Positions 1-8,337 of a DNA stretch of 64,000 nt are shown piece after piece. A program made the position numbers and the translations under genes. Numbering within the stretch: the stretch's first letter is position 1; every line of letters starts with the position of its first letter. The stretch is from Emticicia aquatica (GTDB lineage: Bacteria; Bacteroidota; Bacteroidia; Cytophagales; Spirosomataceae). The DNA lies in contig NZ_CAKLPY010000001.1 of the NCBI RefSeq assembly GCF_923079645.1, positions 2,190,001-2,254,000 on the forward strand, read 5' to 3'. The notes under the pieces are model-generated. The model was not told the origin of the DNA. It saw nothing but the letters and a program-made list of their open reading frames with translations, and searched no databases.

Positions 1-205
1 TATACTCTTGAGCATAACTTACTGTATCAATCACCACTACTTTTTTGCGTTTTTTGGTGCTTTCTTTCATAAGTTTTTCTTTTTGTCCAAAAACCGTATC
101 TACTTGCACCGAATCACTTTTCATTCGGGCGGTATCTTCTTTTATTTGTGCAGAAAGTGATGTTGAAGCAATTGTCAATAGCAATAATAATAATAGTTGT
201 TTCAT
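1..205 (-). CDS. N-terminus of a secreted protein, cut by the window edge
   Basis: The minus strand is open from an ATG at 205 to the left edge, giving 68 residues. They begin with a clear Sec signal peptide (MKQLL, a leucine run, then a likely cleavage site at LSAQ near residue 20). The mature part is highly charged, with Asp/Lys-rich stretches and two VDTV/IDTV-like segments. No domain is recognisable in so short a piece. It lies 65 bp downstream of the thioesterase gene on the same strand and may be co-transcribed with it. The opposite-strand frame over the same bases looks like a shadow. The export call is fairly sure; the function is unknown. Confidence 0.6.
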   Translation of the reverse strand, partial: MKQLLLLLLLTIASTSLSAQIKEDTARMKSDSVQVDTVFGQKEKLMKESTKKRKKVVVIDTVSYAQEY

Positions 206-270
206 CTCAAGAATGATGTTAAATTGGTAAATTCTTCCTGAATAACTCGCAAAAATCAAGCCACAAAGTT

Positions 271-693
271 TCATTTTACATTTACAATTGCCACTGTGAA
301 TCTCACCACACAAACCAATTTTTGTTCTTCTGAAGTAATTTTTATATCCCAAATATGTGTTGTTCGACCTAAATGTAGTGGAATTGCCTTAGCATAAACC
401 CAACCACTGCTAACAGGACGTATGTGGTTTGCATTGATTTCTAAACCAACTGCCCGCTGTGCTATTGGGTTTTCTAATGTTAAAAAAGAAGCAACACTGC
501 CTAAAGTTTCAGCCAATGCAACCGATGCACCACCATGCAAAACACCAAAAGGCTGATGTGTGCGGTGGTCAACTGGCATTCGAGCAGTTACGAAATCTTG
601 TCCAATTTCTAAAAATTCGATACCAAGATGTTCGGCCATTGAAGTGCTTCCAAACATGTTTTTTTGAGTAATATCAATGTGTTTCTTGAACAT
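271..693 (-). CDS. Hotdog-fold acyl-CoA thioesterase, MenI/YdiI-like
   Basis: A 140-residue PaaI-type hotdog thioesterase expected to hydrolyse an aryl- or acyl-CoA thioester in the cytoplasm. The order of blocks matches E. coli YdiI/MenI closely: RTHQPFG, then LHGGASVALAETLGS (residues 52-66), then a RPVS segment and LHLGR. Glu62 sits where the YdiI catalytic glutamate lies, and His53-Gly-Gly contributes the active-site turn. MenI releases 1,4-dihydroxy-2-naphthoate from its CoA ester in menaquinone synthesis; that is the best guess because Bacteroidota rely on menaquinone, but no other men gene is nearby. The full family length is present. The gene is divergent from the phosphatase gene at 862. 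Confidence 0.85.
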   Translation of the reverse strand: MFKKHIDITQKNMFGSTSMAEHLGIEFLEIGQDFVTARMPVDHRTHQPFGVLHGGASVALAETLGSVASFLTLENPIAQRAVGLEINANHIRPVSSGWVYAKAIPLHLGRTTHIWDIKITSEEQKLVCVVRFTVAIVNVK

Positions 694-784
694 ATAATTT
701 TATTTATTTTGTAAAACTGAAGATTATAAAGCTGAAAATAACTTAAAATTAATTTGAATCATCCTGTGATAGCATAAGTTTTTG

Positions 785-792
785 TAATTTTG
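785..792 (+). promoter_or_regulatory. Candidate -7 promoter box for the phosphatase gene
   Basis: TAATTTTG matches the Bacteroidota -7 consensus TAnnTTTG exactly. It lies about 70 bp before the TTG start at 862. No convincing -33 TTTG is present at the usual 19-21 bp spacing, so this is a half-supported promoter. Confidence 0.35.
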
Positions 793-861
793 CATTTATT
801 TTACTTAAAGCCCTAAAACTAAAGCTTGTTTAATTAATTTTCAATTTAAAATTCTGATATT

Positions 862-1500
862 TTGCATACTAAAACTATTTATTTAATTCGTCACGGAGAA
901 ACCGAATACAATCGCATTGGGGTAGTTCAAGGAAGCGGTATTGATTCTGACCTTAACGAAACAGGAATTGCACAAGCAAGAGCATTTTTTGAAGCTTACC
1001 AACATATTAATTTCGACAAAATTTATACTTCAAAACTTCGTCGAACAGTTCAATCTGTTCAAAACTTTATTGATTTAGGTATTCCATACGAACAACATGA
1101 AGGCTTAAATGAAATAAGTTGGGGCGAAAAAGAAGGAAAAGTACCTAACTATCTTGAAGATAAGTATTATTTAGAGGTAATTGCCAATTGGGGAAAGGGC
1201 AAAACTGATGTTCCAGCAGCTCCACAAGGAGAAAGTCCAGAAGAAGTTGTAGTTCGCCAAAAAGTTGCTTTTGAGAAAATTTTATCTCGTTCGGAAGAAA
1301 AAACTATTTTGGTAGCGATGCATGGTCGGGCGATTAGGATTCTTCTCACACATTTACTCGACTTGCCTTTGTCTGAAATGGATACCTTTGAGCACACCAA
1401 TCTTTGTTTATATCGACTCTCATATCATAACCAAACCCAAAAGTTTCAATTGGAGGTATCTAATGATGTTGCTCATTTGTCAACTTTATTAGTTGAATAA
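862..1500 (+). CDS. Histidine phosphatase family protein (phosphoglycerate mutase-like)
   Basis: A 212-residue member of the histidine phosphatase superfamily. The phosphorylated histidine is in LIRHGET (His11) and the second catalytic histidine in VAMHGRA (His154). Arg60/61 in SKLRRT and Glu84 complete the usual phosphate pocket. Such proteins remove phosphate from sugars, nucleotides or cobalamin precursors, and the substrate cannot be set from sequence. The start is a TTG at 862: an in-frame stop at 847 excludes any upstream ATG, and the next in-frame ATG lies far downstream, beyond the RHG motif. The gene stands alone on the plus strand, divergent from the thioesterase gene. Confidence 0.85.
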   Translation: MHTKTIYLIRHGETEYNRIGVVQGSGIDSDLNETGIAQARAFFEAYQHINFDKIYTSKLRRTVQSVQNFIDLGIPYEQHEGLNEISWGEKEGKVPNYLEDKYYLEVIANWGKGKTDVPAAPQGESPEEVVVRQKVAFEKILSRSEEKTILVAMHGRAIRILLTHLLDLPLSEMDTFEHTNLCLYRLSYHNQTQKFQLEVSNDVAHLSTLLVE

Positions 1501-1670
1501 TTTTTCCGTTTATCGAATCATATCTCCTTTGATGTAGAAAACACCTTTACCTTTTTAAGTTTTCTATATTTTTATATTGTTGCATAAAAGACTATCAACC
1601 TATAGTTTTATAATTCAAATCGTCATTTTATATTTTTGATGACAGATTCTAAACGGTAAACTTGTGTGTC

Positions 1671-2765
1671 ATGGGAAAAAATAAATTATATTGGACTTTT
1701 CAAATTGTTGGCTGGACATTAAATTTTAGTAATGAAGTTTTTGCCTATTCACTCCAATATGGCTATGACAATCAGCTCATTTTTCAGGCTGTAACAAATA
1801 TTTCATTAGCTATTTTTCTGACCAATATTTTCAGATATATTGTAAAAAAATACAATTTAATTACGCTCTCACTCCCTCAACTTTCTATTCGAGTTTTACT
1901 AGGTGTCATTTTGATGGATACTTTTATGGTGGCCCTCAATTTACCGCTCGATGCCAAATATACAGGTCAATTAATCATTGAAAATCCAATCTTAGTAATT
2001 GAATATTTTATTAGTTTCGGAAAGCCATTATTAGTTTGGGTCTTAGTTTATGTTTTTTATCATTATTCAGAAGAAAAAGGACAACGTGAAATTGAGCGAA
2101 TAAGACTAAAAACATCAATTAAAGAAAGTGAAGCAAAAGTATTGAAAGCTCAAATGAACCCTCATTTCATGTTTAATGCCTTAAATAGTATTCGGGCATT
2201 GGTGTACGAAGACCCTACAAAAGCCCAGCAAGGTATTACGCAACTTTCCAATATTTTAAGAAGTTCATTGATTGCCGACCGACGCACAACTATTTCGCTC
2301 AAAGAAGAGCTACGAACAGTGGAAGATTATCTTGCCCTAGAAAAAGTTAGGTATGAAGAACGCTTACAAACAAAATGGGATGTTGATGATAATACGCTTG
2401 GCATTCAAGTTCCGCCAATGATGTTACAAACACTTGTTGAAAATGCAATCAAACATGGAGTTCAGAAAGCAATCGGTTGGGGTTTTGTTGAAATCAATAC
2501 AAGTATCATTAATCATAAATTGCATATAAAAATACGAAATACAGGTCAATTACATAGCACGGATTCTGACTCCGAATCTGGTGGGTTTGGATTAAAAAAT
2601 ACAGCTCAACGCTTAGATATTTTGTACGGAAATGACGCTTGTTTTAAAATTTATCAAGAAGATAACCTAACTGTTTGTGCCGAAATAATAGTACCAACTG
2701 AATATTCTGACCAGAAAAACAATAATATTTCAGTAGAACCAAACACTTTTAAAGCAGCTAGCTAA
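1671..2765 (+). CDS. LytS/YehU-type membrane sensor histidine kinase
   Basis: A sensor kinase of the His_kinase (LytS/YehU) family. The first 130 residues form about four hydrophobic membrane segments with no large periplasmic domain, so the signal is probably sensed in or near the membrane. A short coiled coil follows, then the H-box QMNPHFMFNALNS with His165 (counted from the ATG), then a HATPase domain with VENAIKHG and the GGFGLKNT glycine box. I chose the ATG at 1671; a TTG nine bases upstream is possible. The LytTR regulator follows 50 bp downstream, so the two form a cognate pair. The 170 bp before the gene show no clear promoter. Confidence 0.88.
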   Translation: MGKNKLYWTFQIVGWTLNFSNEVFAYSLQYGYDNQLIFQAVTNISLAIFLTNIFRYIVKKYNLITLSLPQLSIRVLLGVILMDTFMVALNLPLDAKYTGQLIIENPILVIEYFISFGKPLLVWVLVYVFYHYSEEKGQREIERIRLKTSIKESEAKVLKAQMNPHFMFNALNSIRALVYEDPTKAQQGITQLSNILRSSLIADRRTTISLKEELRTVEDYLALEKVRYEERLQTKWDVDDNTLGIQVPPMMLQTLVENAIKHGVQKAIGWGFVEINTSIINHKLHIKIRNTGQLHSTDSDSESGGFGLKNTAQRLDILYGNDACFKIYQEDNLTVCAEIIVPTEYSDQKNNNISVEPNTFKAAS

Positions 2766-2815
2766 CTTTGTTTTTTACTAAAAACTATCATTCACTTATT
2801 AGAAATAAACTATAA

Positions 2816-3556
2816 ATGAAAGCACTTATTATAGATGATGAACGTTTGGCACGCAATGAGCTACGTCGTTTGTTAGAAAATTTTCCAAAAATTGAAGTAA
2901 TCGGTGAGGCCGCTAACGCTGATGAAGCCCTGAATTTAATTGATGAACTTTCTCCAGATTTGCTTTTCTTAGATATTCAAATGCCTGGCAAAAATGGTTT
3001 TCAATTACTTGAAGCCATCGAAGGCAAAGTACCCGAAGTCATTTTTACAACAGCTTACGATGAATACGCACTTAAAGCGTTTGAATTCAATGCACTTGAT
3101 TACCTCATGAAACCTGTTGATATGCAACGATTGGCAGAAGCTATTCAGCGTGTTGAGGAAGAGCAAATTCATGAAGTTGAACGAAAAGAAGGCATCAAAT
3201 TATTGGGTGAAACTGACCAAGTTTTTGTAAAAGATGGAGAAAAGTGTTGGTTTGTTAAACTCGGGAAAGTACGATTATTTGAGTCGATGGGTAATTATGT
3301 AAGACTACATTTTGATGACCAAAAACCGATGATATTGAAGTCATTAAATAGTCTCGAAGAACGTCTTGACCCCAAAATTTACTTCCGTGCAAACCGTAAA
3401 CATATTATAAATTTAGCTTGGATTGATAAAATTGAACCTTGGTTTTCGGGTGGTTTATTGGTTACTTTAAAAACCACGGAAAAAGGAACTACTACCGAAA
3501 AAATCGAAATTTCTCGCCGTCAAGCAATAAAATTCAAAGATTTAATGAGTTTATAA
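2816..3556 (+). CDS. LytTR-family response regulator
   Basis: A 246-residue response regulator. The receiver domain (residues 1-120) has the acidic pair Asp7/Asp8, the phosphorylated Asp53 in FLDIQMPG, a Thr in FTTAYDE and the Lys in LMKPVD. The C-terminal LytTR DNA-binding domain (about 140-246) carries the FRANRKHIINL signature. It is expected to be phosphorylated by the kinase encoded just upstream and to bind direct repeats in target promoters. The two genes are almost certainly one transcription unit, closed by a hairpin at 3569-3596. The targets are not evident from the window. Confidence 0.9.
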   Translation: MKALIIDDERLARNELRRLLENFPKIEVIGEAANADEALNLIDELSPDLLFLDIQMPGKNGFQLLEAIEGKVPEVIFTTAYDEYALKAFEFNALDYLMKPVDMQRLAEAIQRVEEEQIHEVERKEGIKLLGETDQVFVKDGEKCWFVKLGKVRLFESMGNYVRLHFDDQKPMILKSLNSLEERLDPKIYFRANRKHIINLAWIDKIEPWFSGGLLVTLKTTEKGTTTEKIEISRRQAIKFKDLMSL

Positions 3557-3568
3557 AAACAAATAATA

Positions 3569-3596
3569 ACCGAAATGGTATCATATCATTTCGGTT
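3569..3596 (+). terminator. Hairpin downstream of the LytTR operon
   Basis: AACCGAAATG at 3569-3578 pairs perfectly with CATTTCGGTT at 3587-3596 across an 8-nt loop. The T tract after it is poor, so it is a moderate terminator candidate. Confidence 0.5.
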
Positions 3597-3744
3597 ATAA
3601 TCCTCTCTTTTCAAGTCAAATTTCAAGCTTATCTTTCATTTACTGCAAAATTTTTCATACCAAAACAGTAAGCTTCTATTTTAATTTAGCAACAAAATTA
3701 TAAAATTGAACGCATAACACTCGCCATATTGTTTTAGATTTTCT

Positions 3745-3752
3745 TAGATTTG
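3745..3752 (+). promoter_or_regulatory. Candidate -7 box for the carboxylase gene
   Basis: TAGATTTG fits TAnnTTTG and lies 27 bp before the ATG at 3779, giving a short leader typical of this phylum. No good -33 box is present at the usual spacing. Confidence 0.35.
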
Positions 3753-3778
3753 TCCAACTCAATGAACAACAAAAGAAA

Positions 3779-5338
3779 ATGCAAACAAAATCAAATCTCG
3801 ATAAACTAGAATTACTTAATCGCAAAAATCAAGAAGCTCTTTTAGGTGGAGGCGAAAAAAGAATTGAATCACAACATAAAAAAGGGAAACTAACTGCTCG
3901 TGAACGCGTCGAATTATTATTAGACGAAGGTTCTTTTGAAGAAATTGGCAAGTTTGTTATGCACCGAAGCAAAGATTTTGGTCTTGACAAAGAATATTAT
4001 TTAGGCGACGGAGTTATTACTGGTTATGGCACAATTTCGGGAAGATTAATCTACGTTTTTGCCCAAGATTTTACTGTGTTTGGCGGTTCGCTTTCAGAAA
4101 CTTATGCTGAAAAAATCTGTAAAATCATGGATATGGCAATGCAAAATGGAGCTCCAGTAATTGGTTTGAATGATTCGGGAGGAGCAAGAATCCAAGAAGG
4201 AGTCAATTCGTTGGCAGGTTATGCAGATATTTTTTATAGAAATACTTTGGCTTCGGGAGTTATTCCTCAAATATCTGCCATAATGGGGCCATGTGCGGGC
4301 GGAGCTGTTTATTCTCCTGCTCTCACTGATTACGTTTTTATGGTTGAAAACACCTCATATATGTTCGTAACTGGGCCAAATGTTGTAAAAACCGTTACGC
4401 ATGAAGATGTAAGTTCGGAAGAATTAGGTGGAGCAATGACTCATGCAAGCAAATCGGGGGTTACGCAATTTGTAGCCACAAATGAAATCGAATGTATCAG
4501 AAACATTCAAAAACTTTTTAGTTACATCCCTTCAAATTGTGAAGAACAAGCACCTTTTGTCAGTTACGAATCAAATGGTCAAGAAAAGCGACCCGATTTG
4601 CTTAAATTAATGCCCGAAAATCCGAATCAACCTTATGATATGCGAGAAGTAATTGAGCAATTGGTTGATGATGGAAGTTTCTTTGAGGTGCACAAATATT
4701 TTGCTGAAAATATAGTTGTTGGTTTTGCTAGAATCGGTGGTAGAAGCATCGGGATTGTTGGAAATCAACCAGCGGTAATGGCTGGAGTTTTAGATATTAA
4801 TGCAAGCTTGAAAGGAGCAAGATTTGTACGTTTTTGTGACTGCTTCAATATTCCACTACTAGTCTTAGAAGATGTTCCAGGATTCTTACCAGGCACAGAC
4901 CAAGAATGGAATGGAATTATTTCTCATGGAGCAAAACTGCTTTATGCCTTCTGCGAAGCCACCGTACCACGCATTACAGTTATTACTCGCAAAGCCTACG
5001 GCGGAGCTTACTGCGTGATGAATTCGAAGCATATTGGTGCTGATATGAACTACGCTTGGACATCTGCCGAAATTGCTGTGATGGGTGCGGCAGGTGCGGC
5101 AGAAATCATCTTTAGAAAAGAAATTGCTGAAGCAGAAGATTCGGTAGCAGAATTAAAGAATAAAGTTGATGAATACACCGAAAAATTTGCCAATCCCTAC
5201 AAAGCAGCTCATAGAGGATACATCGATGAGGTAATATATCCTGAAGATACGCGTGAAAAACTAATAAAATCATTTAAAATGCTTGAAAATAAAGCAAAAA
5301 CATTGCCTCGTAAAAAACATGGTAATATTCCTTTGTAA
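3779..5338 (+). CDS. pccB: Acyl-CoA carboxylase carboxyltransferase (propionyl-CoA type) beta subunit
   Basis: A 519-residue biotin-dependent carboxyltransferase of the PccB/MmdA family. It moves the carboxyl group from carboxybiotin to propionyl-CoA (or a related acyl-CoA) to give methylmalonyl-CoA. The N-terminal crotonase-fold half contains [13 protein letters not shown] and [12 protein letters not shown]. The C-terminal half contains [11 protein letters not shown] and [13 protein letters not shown], the two oxyanion-forming segments. Length and the [17 protein letters not shown] start match the family, so it is complete. The biotin carboxylase and biotin carrier subunits are not adjacent and must be encoded elsewhere. 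The choice of propionyl- over acetyl-CoA is inference from family similarity. Confidence 0.9.
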   Translation: MQTKSNLDKLELLNRKNQEALLGGGEKRIESQHKKGKLTARERVELLLDEGSFEEIGKFVMHRSKDFGLDKEYYLGDGVITGYGTISGRLIYVFAQDFTVFGGSLSETYAEKICKIMDMAMQNGAPVIGLNDSGGARIQEGVNSLAGYADIFYRNTLASGVIPQISAIMGPCAGGAVYSPALTDYVFMVENTSYMFVTGPNVVKTVTHEDVSSEELGGAMTHASKSGVTQFVATNEIECIRNIQKLFSYIPSNCEEQAPFVSYESNGQEKRPDLLKLMPENPNQPYDMREVIEQLVDDGSFFEVHKYFAENIVVGFARIGGRSIGIVGNQPAVMAGVLDINASLKGARFVRFCDCFNIPLLVLEDVPGFLPGTDQEWNGIISHGAKLLYAFCEATVPRITVITRKAYGGAYCVMNSKHIGADMNYAWTSAEIAVMGAAGAAEIIFRKEIAEAEDSVAELKNKVDEYTEKFANPYKAAHRGYIDEVIYPEDTREKLIKSFKMLENKAKTLPRKKHGNIPL

Positions 5339-5370
5339 TTATTTATCTCTAATATATTAGTTTGCTTTTT

Positions 5371-5402
5371 GCTTGTAGAGATAATAAGTTTTCTCTACAA
5401 GC
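5371..5402. terminator. Hairpin after the carboxylase gene
   Basis: GCTTGTAGAGA (5371-5381) pairs with TCTCTACAAGC (5392-5402), 11 bp with a 10-nt loop. The downstream strand is only moderately T-rich. It sits 33 bp after the pccB stop and is the only structure seen in the 303-bp gap before the next gene. Confidence 0.45.
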
Positions 5403-5562
5403 AATTATTATTTCATCCAATTTACCTGAATAATCTTCAACTAGTAGATTACAACACAATAGCTTCATTTTGGACGATAAGCCAAACAAAAACACTGAAA
5501 AAATTTATTTTTTTGCAAATACACAAAAACTTTCTGCCTGTAAATATTGTTTTTCCAAGATT

Positions 5563-5595
5563 ATTGTACAAATTGTCAGTTTTTTCCGTATCTTT
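5563..5595 (+). promoter_or_regulatory. Candidate promoter of the GlgA-like / DUF4270 operon
   Basis: An exact -7 box TATCTTTG (5588-5595) is preceded by ATTG (5563-5566) with a 21-bp spacer, close to the Bacteroidota pattern. It predicts a leader of roughly 40 nt before the ATG at 5642. Confidence 0.5.
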
Positions 5596-5641
5596 GCATA
5601 CTTTTTTGGAAGACACCTCCCACTAATCAATATATTTAGAT

Positions 5642-6454
5642 ATGCGTAAACTTCGTATTCTGTACGTAGCAAGTGAGATAAATCCCTTCCTGCAAGTTTC
5701 AGAAGTAGCTGACTTTCTTCGTAAACTTCCACAAGCCATGCAAGAGAAAGGCATGGAAATCAGAATCCTTATCCCTCGTTTTGGGTCAATCAATGAGCGA
5801 AAAAATCGTCTCCATGAGGTGGTACGTTTATCGGGCATCAATATTACAGTTGGAGAAGATGAAAAACCGTTGATTATTAAAGTTGCTTCCATCCCAAGTG
5901 CGAAGCTACAAGTTTATTTTTTGGATAATGAAGACTATTTTAACAGAAAATACGTTTTCTTAGATAAAGAAGGAAGTTTCTATGATGATAACGATGAAAG
6001 AACTATTTTCTTTTGCAAGGGAGTATTAGAAACTGTAAAAAAACTTGGTTGGGCTCCTGATATTGTCCATTGTACCGATTGGATGACAGCCTTGATTCCA
6101 TTATATTTGAAAACAACATACAAAAATGACCCTGTTTTCAAAGATACAAAATCAGTTTTTACTGTTTATAACAATGTTTTTGAGCATAAATTTGACGAAG
6201 ATATTGTAGAAAAAGCAAAATCAATGGACGTTTCTGACGAAAATTTAGCTAATCTACGTTCGGCGGATTTTGAAGGATTTATCAAAATAGGCTGTCAATA
6301 TGCCGACTCTGTTGTAAAAGCCAACGAGGACATGAATGAAAATTTAAGTAAAATTTTGAATGAAATTGCAGCAAACACAATCGAAGCAAGCATCGAAGAT
6401 GACAACGTTACAGAAACGTATTTTAACCTCTACACAGAACTTGTTCCTGAATAA
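5642..6454 (+). CDS. GlgA-like stand-alone N-terminal glycosyltransferase (GT5) domain
   Basis: A 270-residue protein resembling only the N-terminal Rossmann half of glycogen/starch synthases: it opens like GlgA (ILYVASEINPF) and has DIVHCTDWMTALIP in the right place. Two things set it apart from a working enzyme. The ADP-glucose motif KTGGLADV is replaced by LQVSEVADF, and the C-terminal nucleotide-sugar domain is absent. The last 50 residues are acidic and unlike GlgA. Similar short proteins occur near DUF4270 and glmS in other Bacteroidota, from memory, and the same neighbours are seen here. The DUF4270 reading frame begins inside or just after its 3' end, so the two are likely translationally coupled. 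Catalytic activity is doubtful; a binding or regulatory role is possible. Confidence 0.75.
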   Translation: MRKLRILYVASEINPFLQVSEVADFLRKLPQAMQEKGMEIRILIPRFGSINERKNRLHEVVRLSGINITVGEDEKPLIIKVASIPSAKLQVYFLDNEDYFNRKYVFLDKEGSFYDDNDERTIFFCKGVLETVKKLGWAPDIVHCTDWMTALIPLYLKTTYKNDPVFKDTKSVFTVYNNVFEHKFDEDIVEKAKSMDVSDENLANLRSADFEGFIKIGCQYADSVVKANEDMNENLSKILNEIAANTIEASIEDDNVTETYFNLYTELVPE

Positions 6455-7826
6455 TACTTGGAAAAGCGTAAAAAATTTACGCTTCGCCGTTCAGCGGAAT
6501 ATAGCAATAATGCTATTTTCCGCTTTCTTTTTCTCTTGTCAAGACCCTATCGGAATTGTAATTGATACACCAAGTACTGGTGGACAAATTACGACCATCT
6601 TTACTGACACGGTAAAAATAAATGCTTCAACATTAATGTTGGACTCGACTTTTACATCTGGACAGTCAAGTGCAGTTGTTGGTCACTATATTGACCCTGT
6701 TTTAGGTGAAGTCACTGCTAAAACTTTTGCACAAATTACACTTCCTGTGTTGAGTACTGAAACATTTACTTCGTTGGTATTTCCTGATGCTGATAAAGGA
6801 TTGACAGTATATGATTCAATCTATGTATATGTTGCTCATAATGGTTTTGCTTATGGAGATACTACAAAAAACTATAATCTTCAACTACATCGTTTAAATG
6901 AAGATTTTGTAAAATCAAAAAGATATACAAAAGATGATGTCTTGAGTTATAATTCAACTCCATTAGCTAGTAAAACTTTTACATACAAAGATTTAAAAAG
7001 AGCCTATTCAGCTACTCAGGATAGTTTATTGATTTTTAAATTACCCAATGAAGTAGGTCAACAAATTTATGATTTAGTTGGCACTGATACTGGAGCTGAT
7101 ATTGATAAATTTACAGCGGCAATAAAAGGATTAGCTTTTGTAACTGACCAAAACAGTGAGAATGCTTTCGGAATATCAGTTTCTGGTAGTTACGTACAGT
7201 TATATTATCACACGACCAACTCGACTGACAGAAAAAGTATTCCTTTGACATTTTATTCTCAACGTTTTAGTCAAATTCAAGGGAAAAAACAAGGTACTAT
7301 TTTACAAAATTTACAGTTACTTCAACCTTTGTCATCAAGTTTGACTAATAATCGTACTTTTGTTCAATCAGGACTAGGAATTGTAACTAAACTTGATTTT
7401 CCAACATTGGCTGTTCTACAAAAAGCAGGAAATGTAACAATTAATAAGGCCGAATTGATATTTGAACCAGATTTAGACCAAGTGTCTGGCAATTATAAAA
7501 CGCCTAAAGAAGTAGCATTAGTACAACTTGAAAGCACAAATCAAATCAAAAAAACGACAAGTAACTTAATTGATTTTGTTGCACTTGACGGACTTTCTGG
7601 AACTCAATATGTAGCGGATTATAATGCAACAACAAATAGCTATACTTTTAATTTTACTTCGTTTTTACAAGATTTTGTAACGAACAAACTAACAACAAAA
7701 GGAATTGCTTTAGTACCAAGTTTACTCAACACTACTACTTCTACGATTTCAATTTATAACAGTGACGTTTCAAGAATGGTTATCAAAAACATAAAACTAA
7801 ATGTTTATTATTCAATAAAAAAGTAA
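6441..7826 (+). CDS. DUF4270 outer-membrane-type lipoprotein
   Basis: A secreted lipoprotein of the DUF4270 family, abundant in Bacteroidota and of unknown function. After the lipobox cysteine (AFFFSCQD) comes a long beta-rich region with the family's typical early segment (SSAVVGHYIDPVLG). The start is uncertain. A TTG at 6441 overlaps the upstream gene by 14 nt and supplies positive charges (Lys, Arg) before the hydrophobic stretch; an ATG at 6510 gives a signal peptide lacking charge; an ATG at 6360 would overlap the upstream gene by 95 nt. I prefer 6441. The gene ends just before a strong terminator. The role in the envelope is inferred from the lipoprotein signal only. Confidence 0.8.
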   Translation: MFLNNTWKSVKNLRFAVQRNIAIMLFSAFFFSCQDPIGIVIDTPSTGGQITTIFTDTVKINASTLMLDSTFTSGQSSAVVGHYIDPVLGEVTAKTFAQITLPVLSTETFTSLVFPDADKGLTVYDSIYVYVAHNGFAYGDTTKNYNLQLHRLNEDFVKSKRYTKDDVLSYNSTPLASKTFTYKDLKRAYSATQDSLLIFKLPNEVGQQIYDLVGTDTGADIDKFTAAIKGLAFVTDQNSENAFGISVSGSYVQLYYHTTNSTDRKSIPLTFYSQRFSQIQGKKQGTILQNLQLLQPLSSSLTNNRTFVQSGLGIVTKLDFPTLAVLQKAGNVTINKAELIFEPDLDQVSGNYKTPKEVALVQLESTNQIKKTTSNLIDFVALDGLSGTQYVADYNATTNSYTFNFTSFLQDFVTNKLTTKGIALVPSLLNTTTSTISIYNSDVSRMVIKNIKLNVYYSIKK

Positions 7827-7840
7827 ATATTTAACAACAT

Positions 7841-7877
7841 AAAAAAGGCCAATCAACGTGTTTGATTGGCCTTTTTT
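7841..7877 (+). terminator. Strong intrinsic terminator after the DUF4270 gene
   Basis: A 16-bp perfect stem (AAAAAAGGCCAATCAA at 7841-7856 with its complement at 7862-7877) encloses a 5-nt loop and ends in six T. It should work in both directions. Confidence 0.85.
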
Positions 7878-8099
7878 ATGTTTTGATAATTTAATCTCAC
7901 TTGATTAATAACATTCATTTTCAGAAAAGCTGCGAATATTCGCATTTAATTATTTTATTAAATAAAACAATTTGTTATGTTATTTAAATTGCTGTTAAAA
8001 CACAATTATTCTATACAATATTAGCAAATATATCAAAATAATTAAGAAAATATCTTTTTAATTACTCCTATTATTTAAATTATTATAATAACTAAATCA

Positions 8100-8138
8100 T
8101 TTCATATAAAAATTTACAGAAACAATTTTTATATGAAA
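8100..8138. repeat. 15-bp perfect inverted repeat upstream of glmS
   Basis: Arms 8100-8114 and 8124-8138 are exact reverse complements around a 9-nt spacer. The outer T-A pair closes a 14-bp core beginning TTCATATAAAAATT. With no T tract, it could be an operator or an RNA hairpin. Confidence 0.6.
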
Positions 8139-8252
8139 GATTGTCATTGACTACCCACTTTAATATTATAAATTTTATATACTTTTGAATAGAAATAATC
8201 TAAATGGCATAATTATGACATTATTTTTAGATTGAATATTGTATTTCAAACA

Positions 8253-8302
8253 ATTATTCAAATCTATTTATTATAACTGTCTTAATTATTGATTTGAGTA
8301 AT
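8253..8302 (+). repeat. 12-bp inverted repeat in the glmS leader
   Basis: ATTATTCAAATC (8253-8264) pairs with GATTTGAGTAAT (8291-8302) with one G-U pair and a 26-nt loop. It ends 35 nt before the glmS ATG. On its own it could be chance in such AT-rich sequence. Confidence 0.35.
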
Positions 8303-8337
8303 ATTTATCATTGAAATAAAAATAATAATCAAAAAAT

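Larger units (their letters stand above)
7878..8337 (+). other. 460-bp AT-rich gene-free leader upstream of glmS
   Basis: No coding frame is supportable here. The stretch is extremely AT-rich and holds a TACTTTTG -7-like box at 8180-8187 plus three inverted repeats listed in part separately: 8100-8138, 8197-8233 (8-bp arms) and 8253-8302. It is much longer than other leaders in the window. It does not contain a recognisable glmS ribozyme core. Confidence 0.5.

Noticed and set aside
45-230. A plus-strand frame at the left edge
   Set aside because: The minus strand encodes a clear signal peptide over the same bases and is open to the edge, which is the better reading.
3745-5338. A full propionyl-CoA carboxylase operon
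   Set aside because: Only the carboxyltransferase subunit is present; no biotin carboxylase or carrier gene adjoins it.
5369-5626. An 85-residue frame between the carboxylase and GlgA-like genes
   Set aside because: It overlaps the hairpin at 5371-5402 and the promoter boxes at 5563-5595 and has no recognisable protein features.
7878-8337. A glmS ribozyme riboswitch
   Set aside because: The leader lacks the conserved ribozyme core and is almost purely AT; the inverted repeats do not resemble its double pseudoknot.
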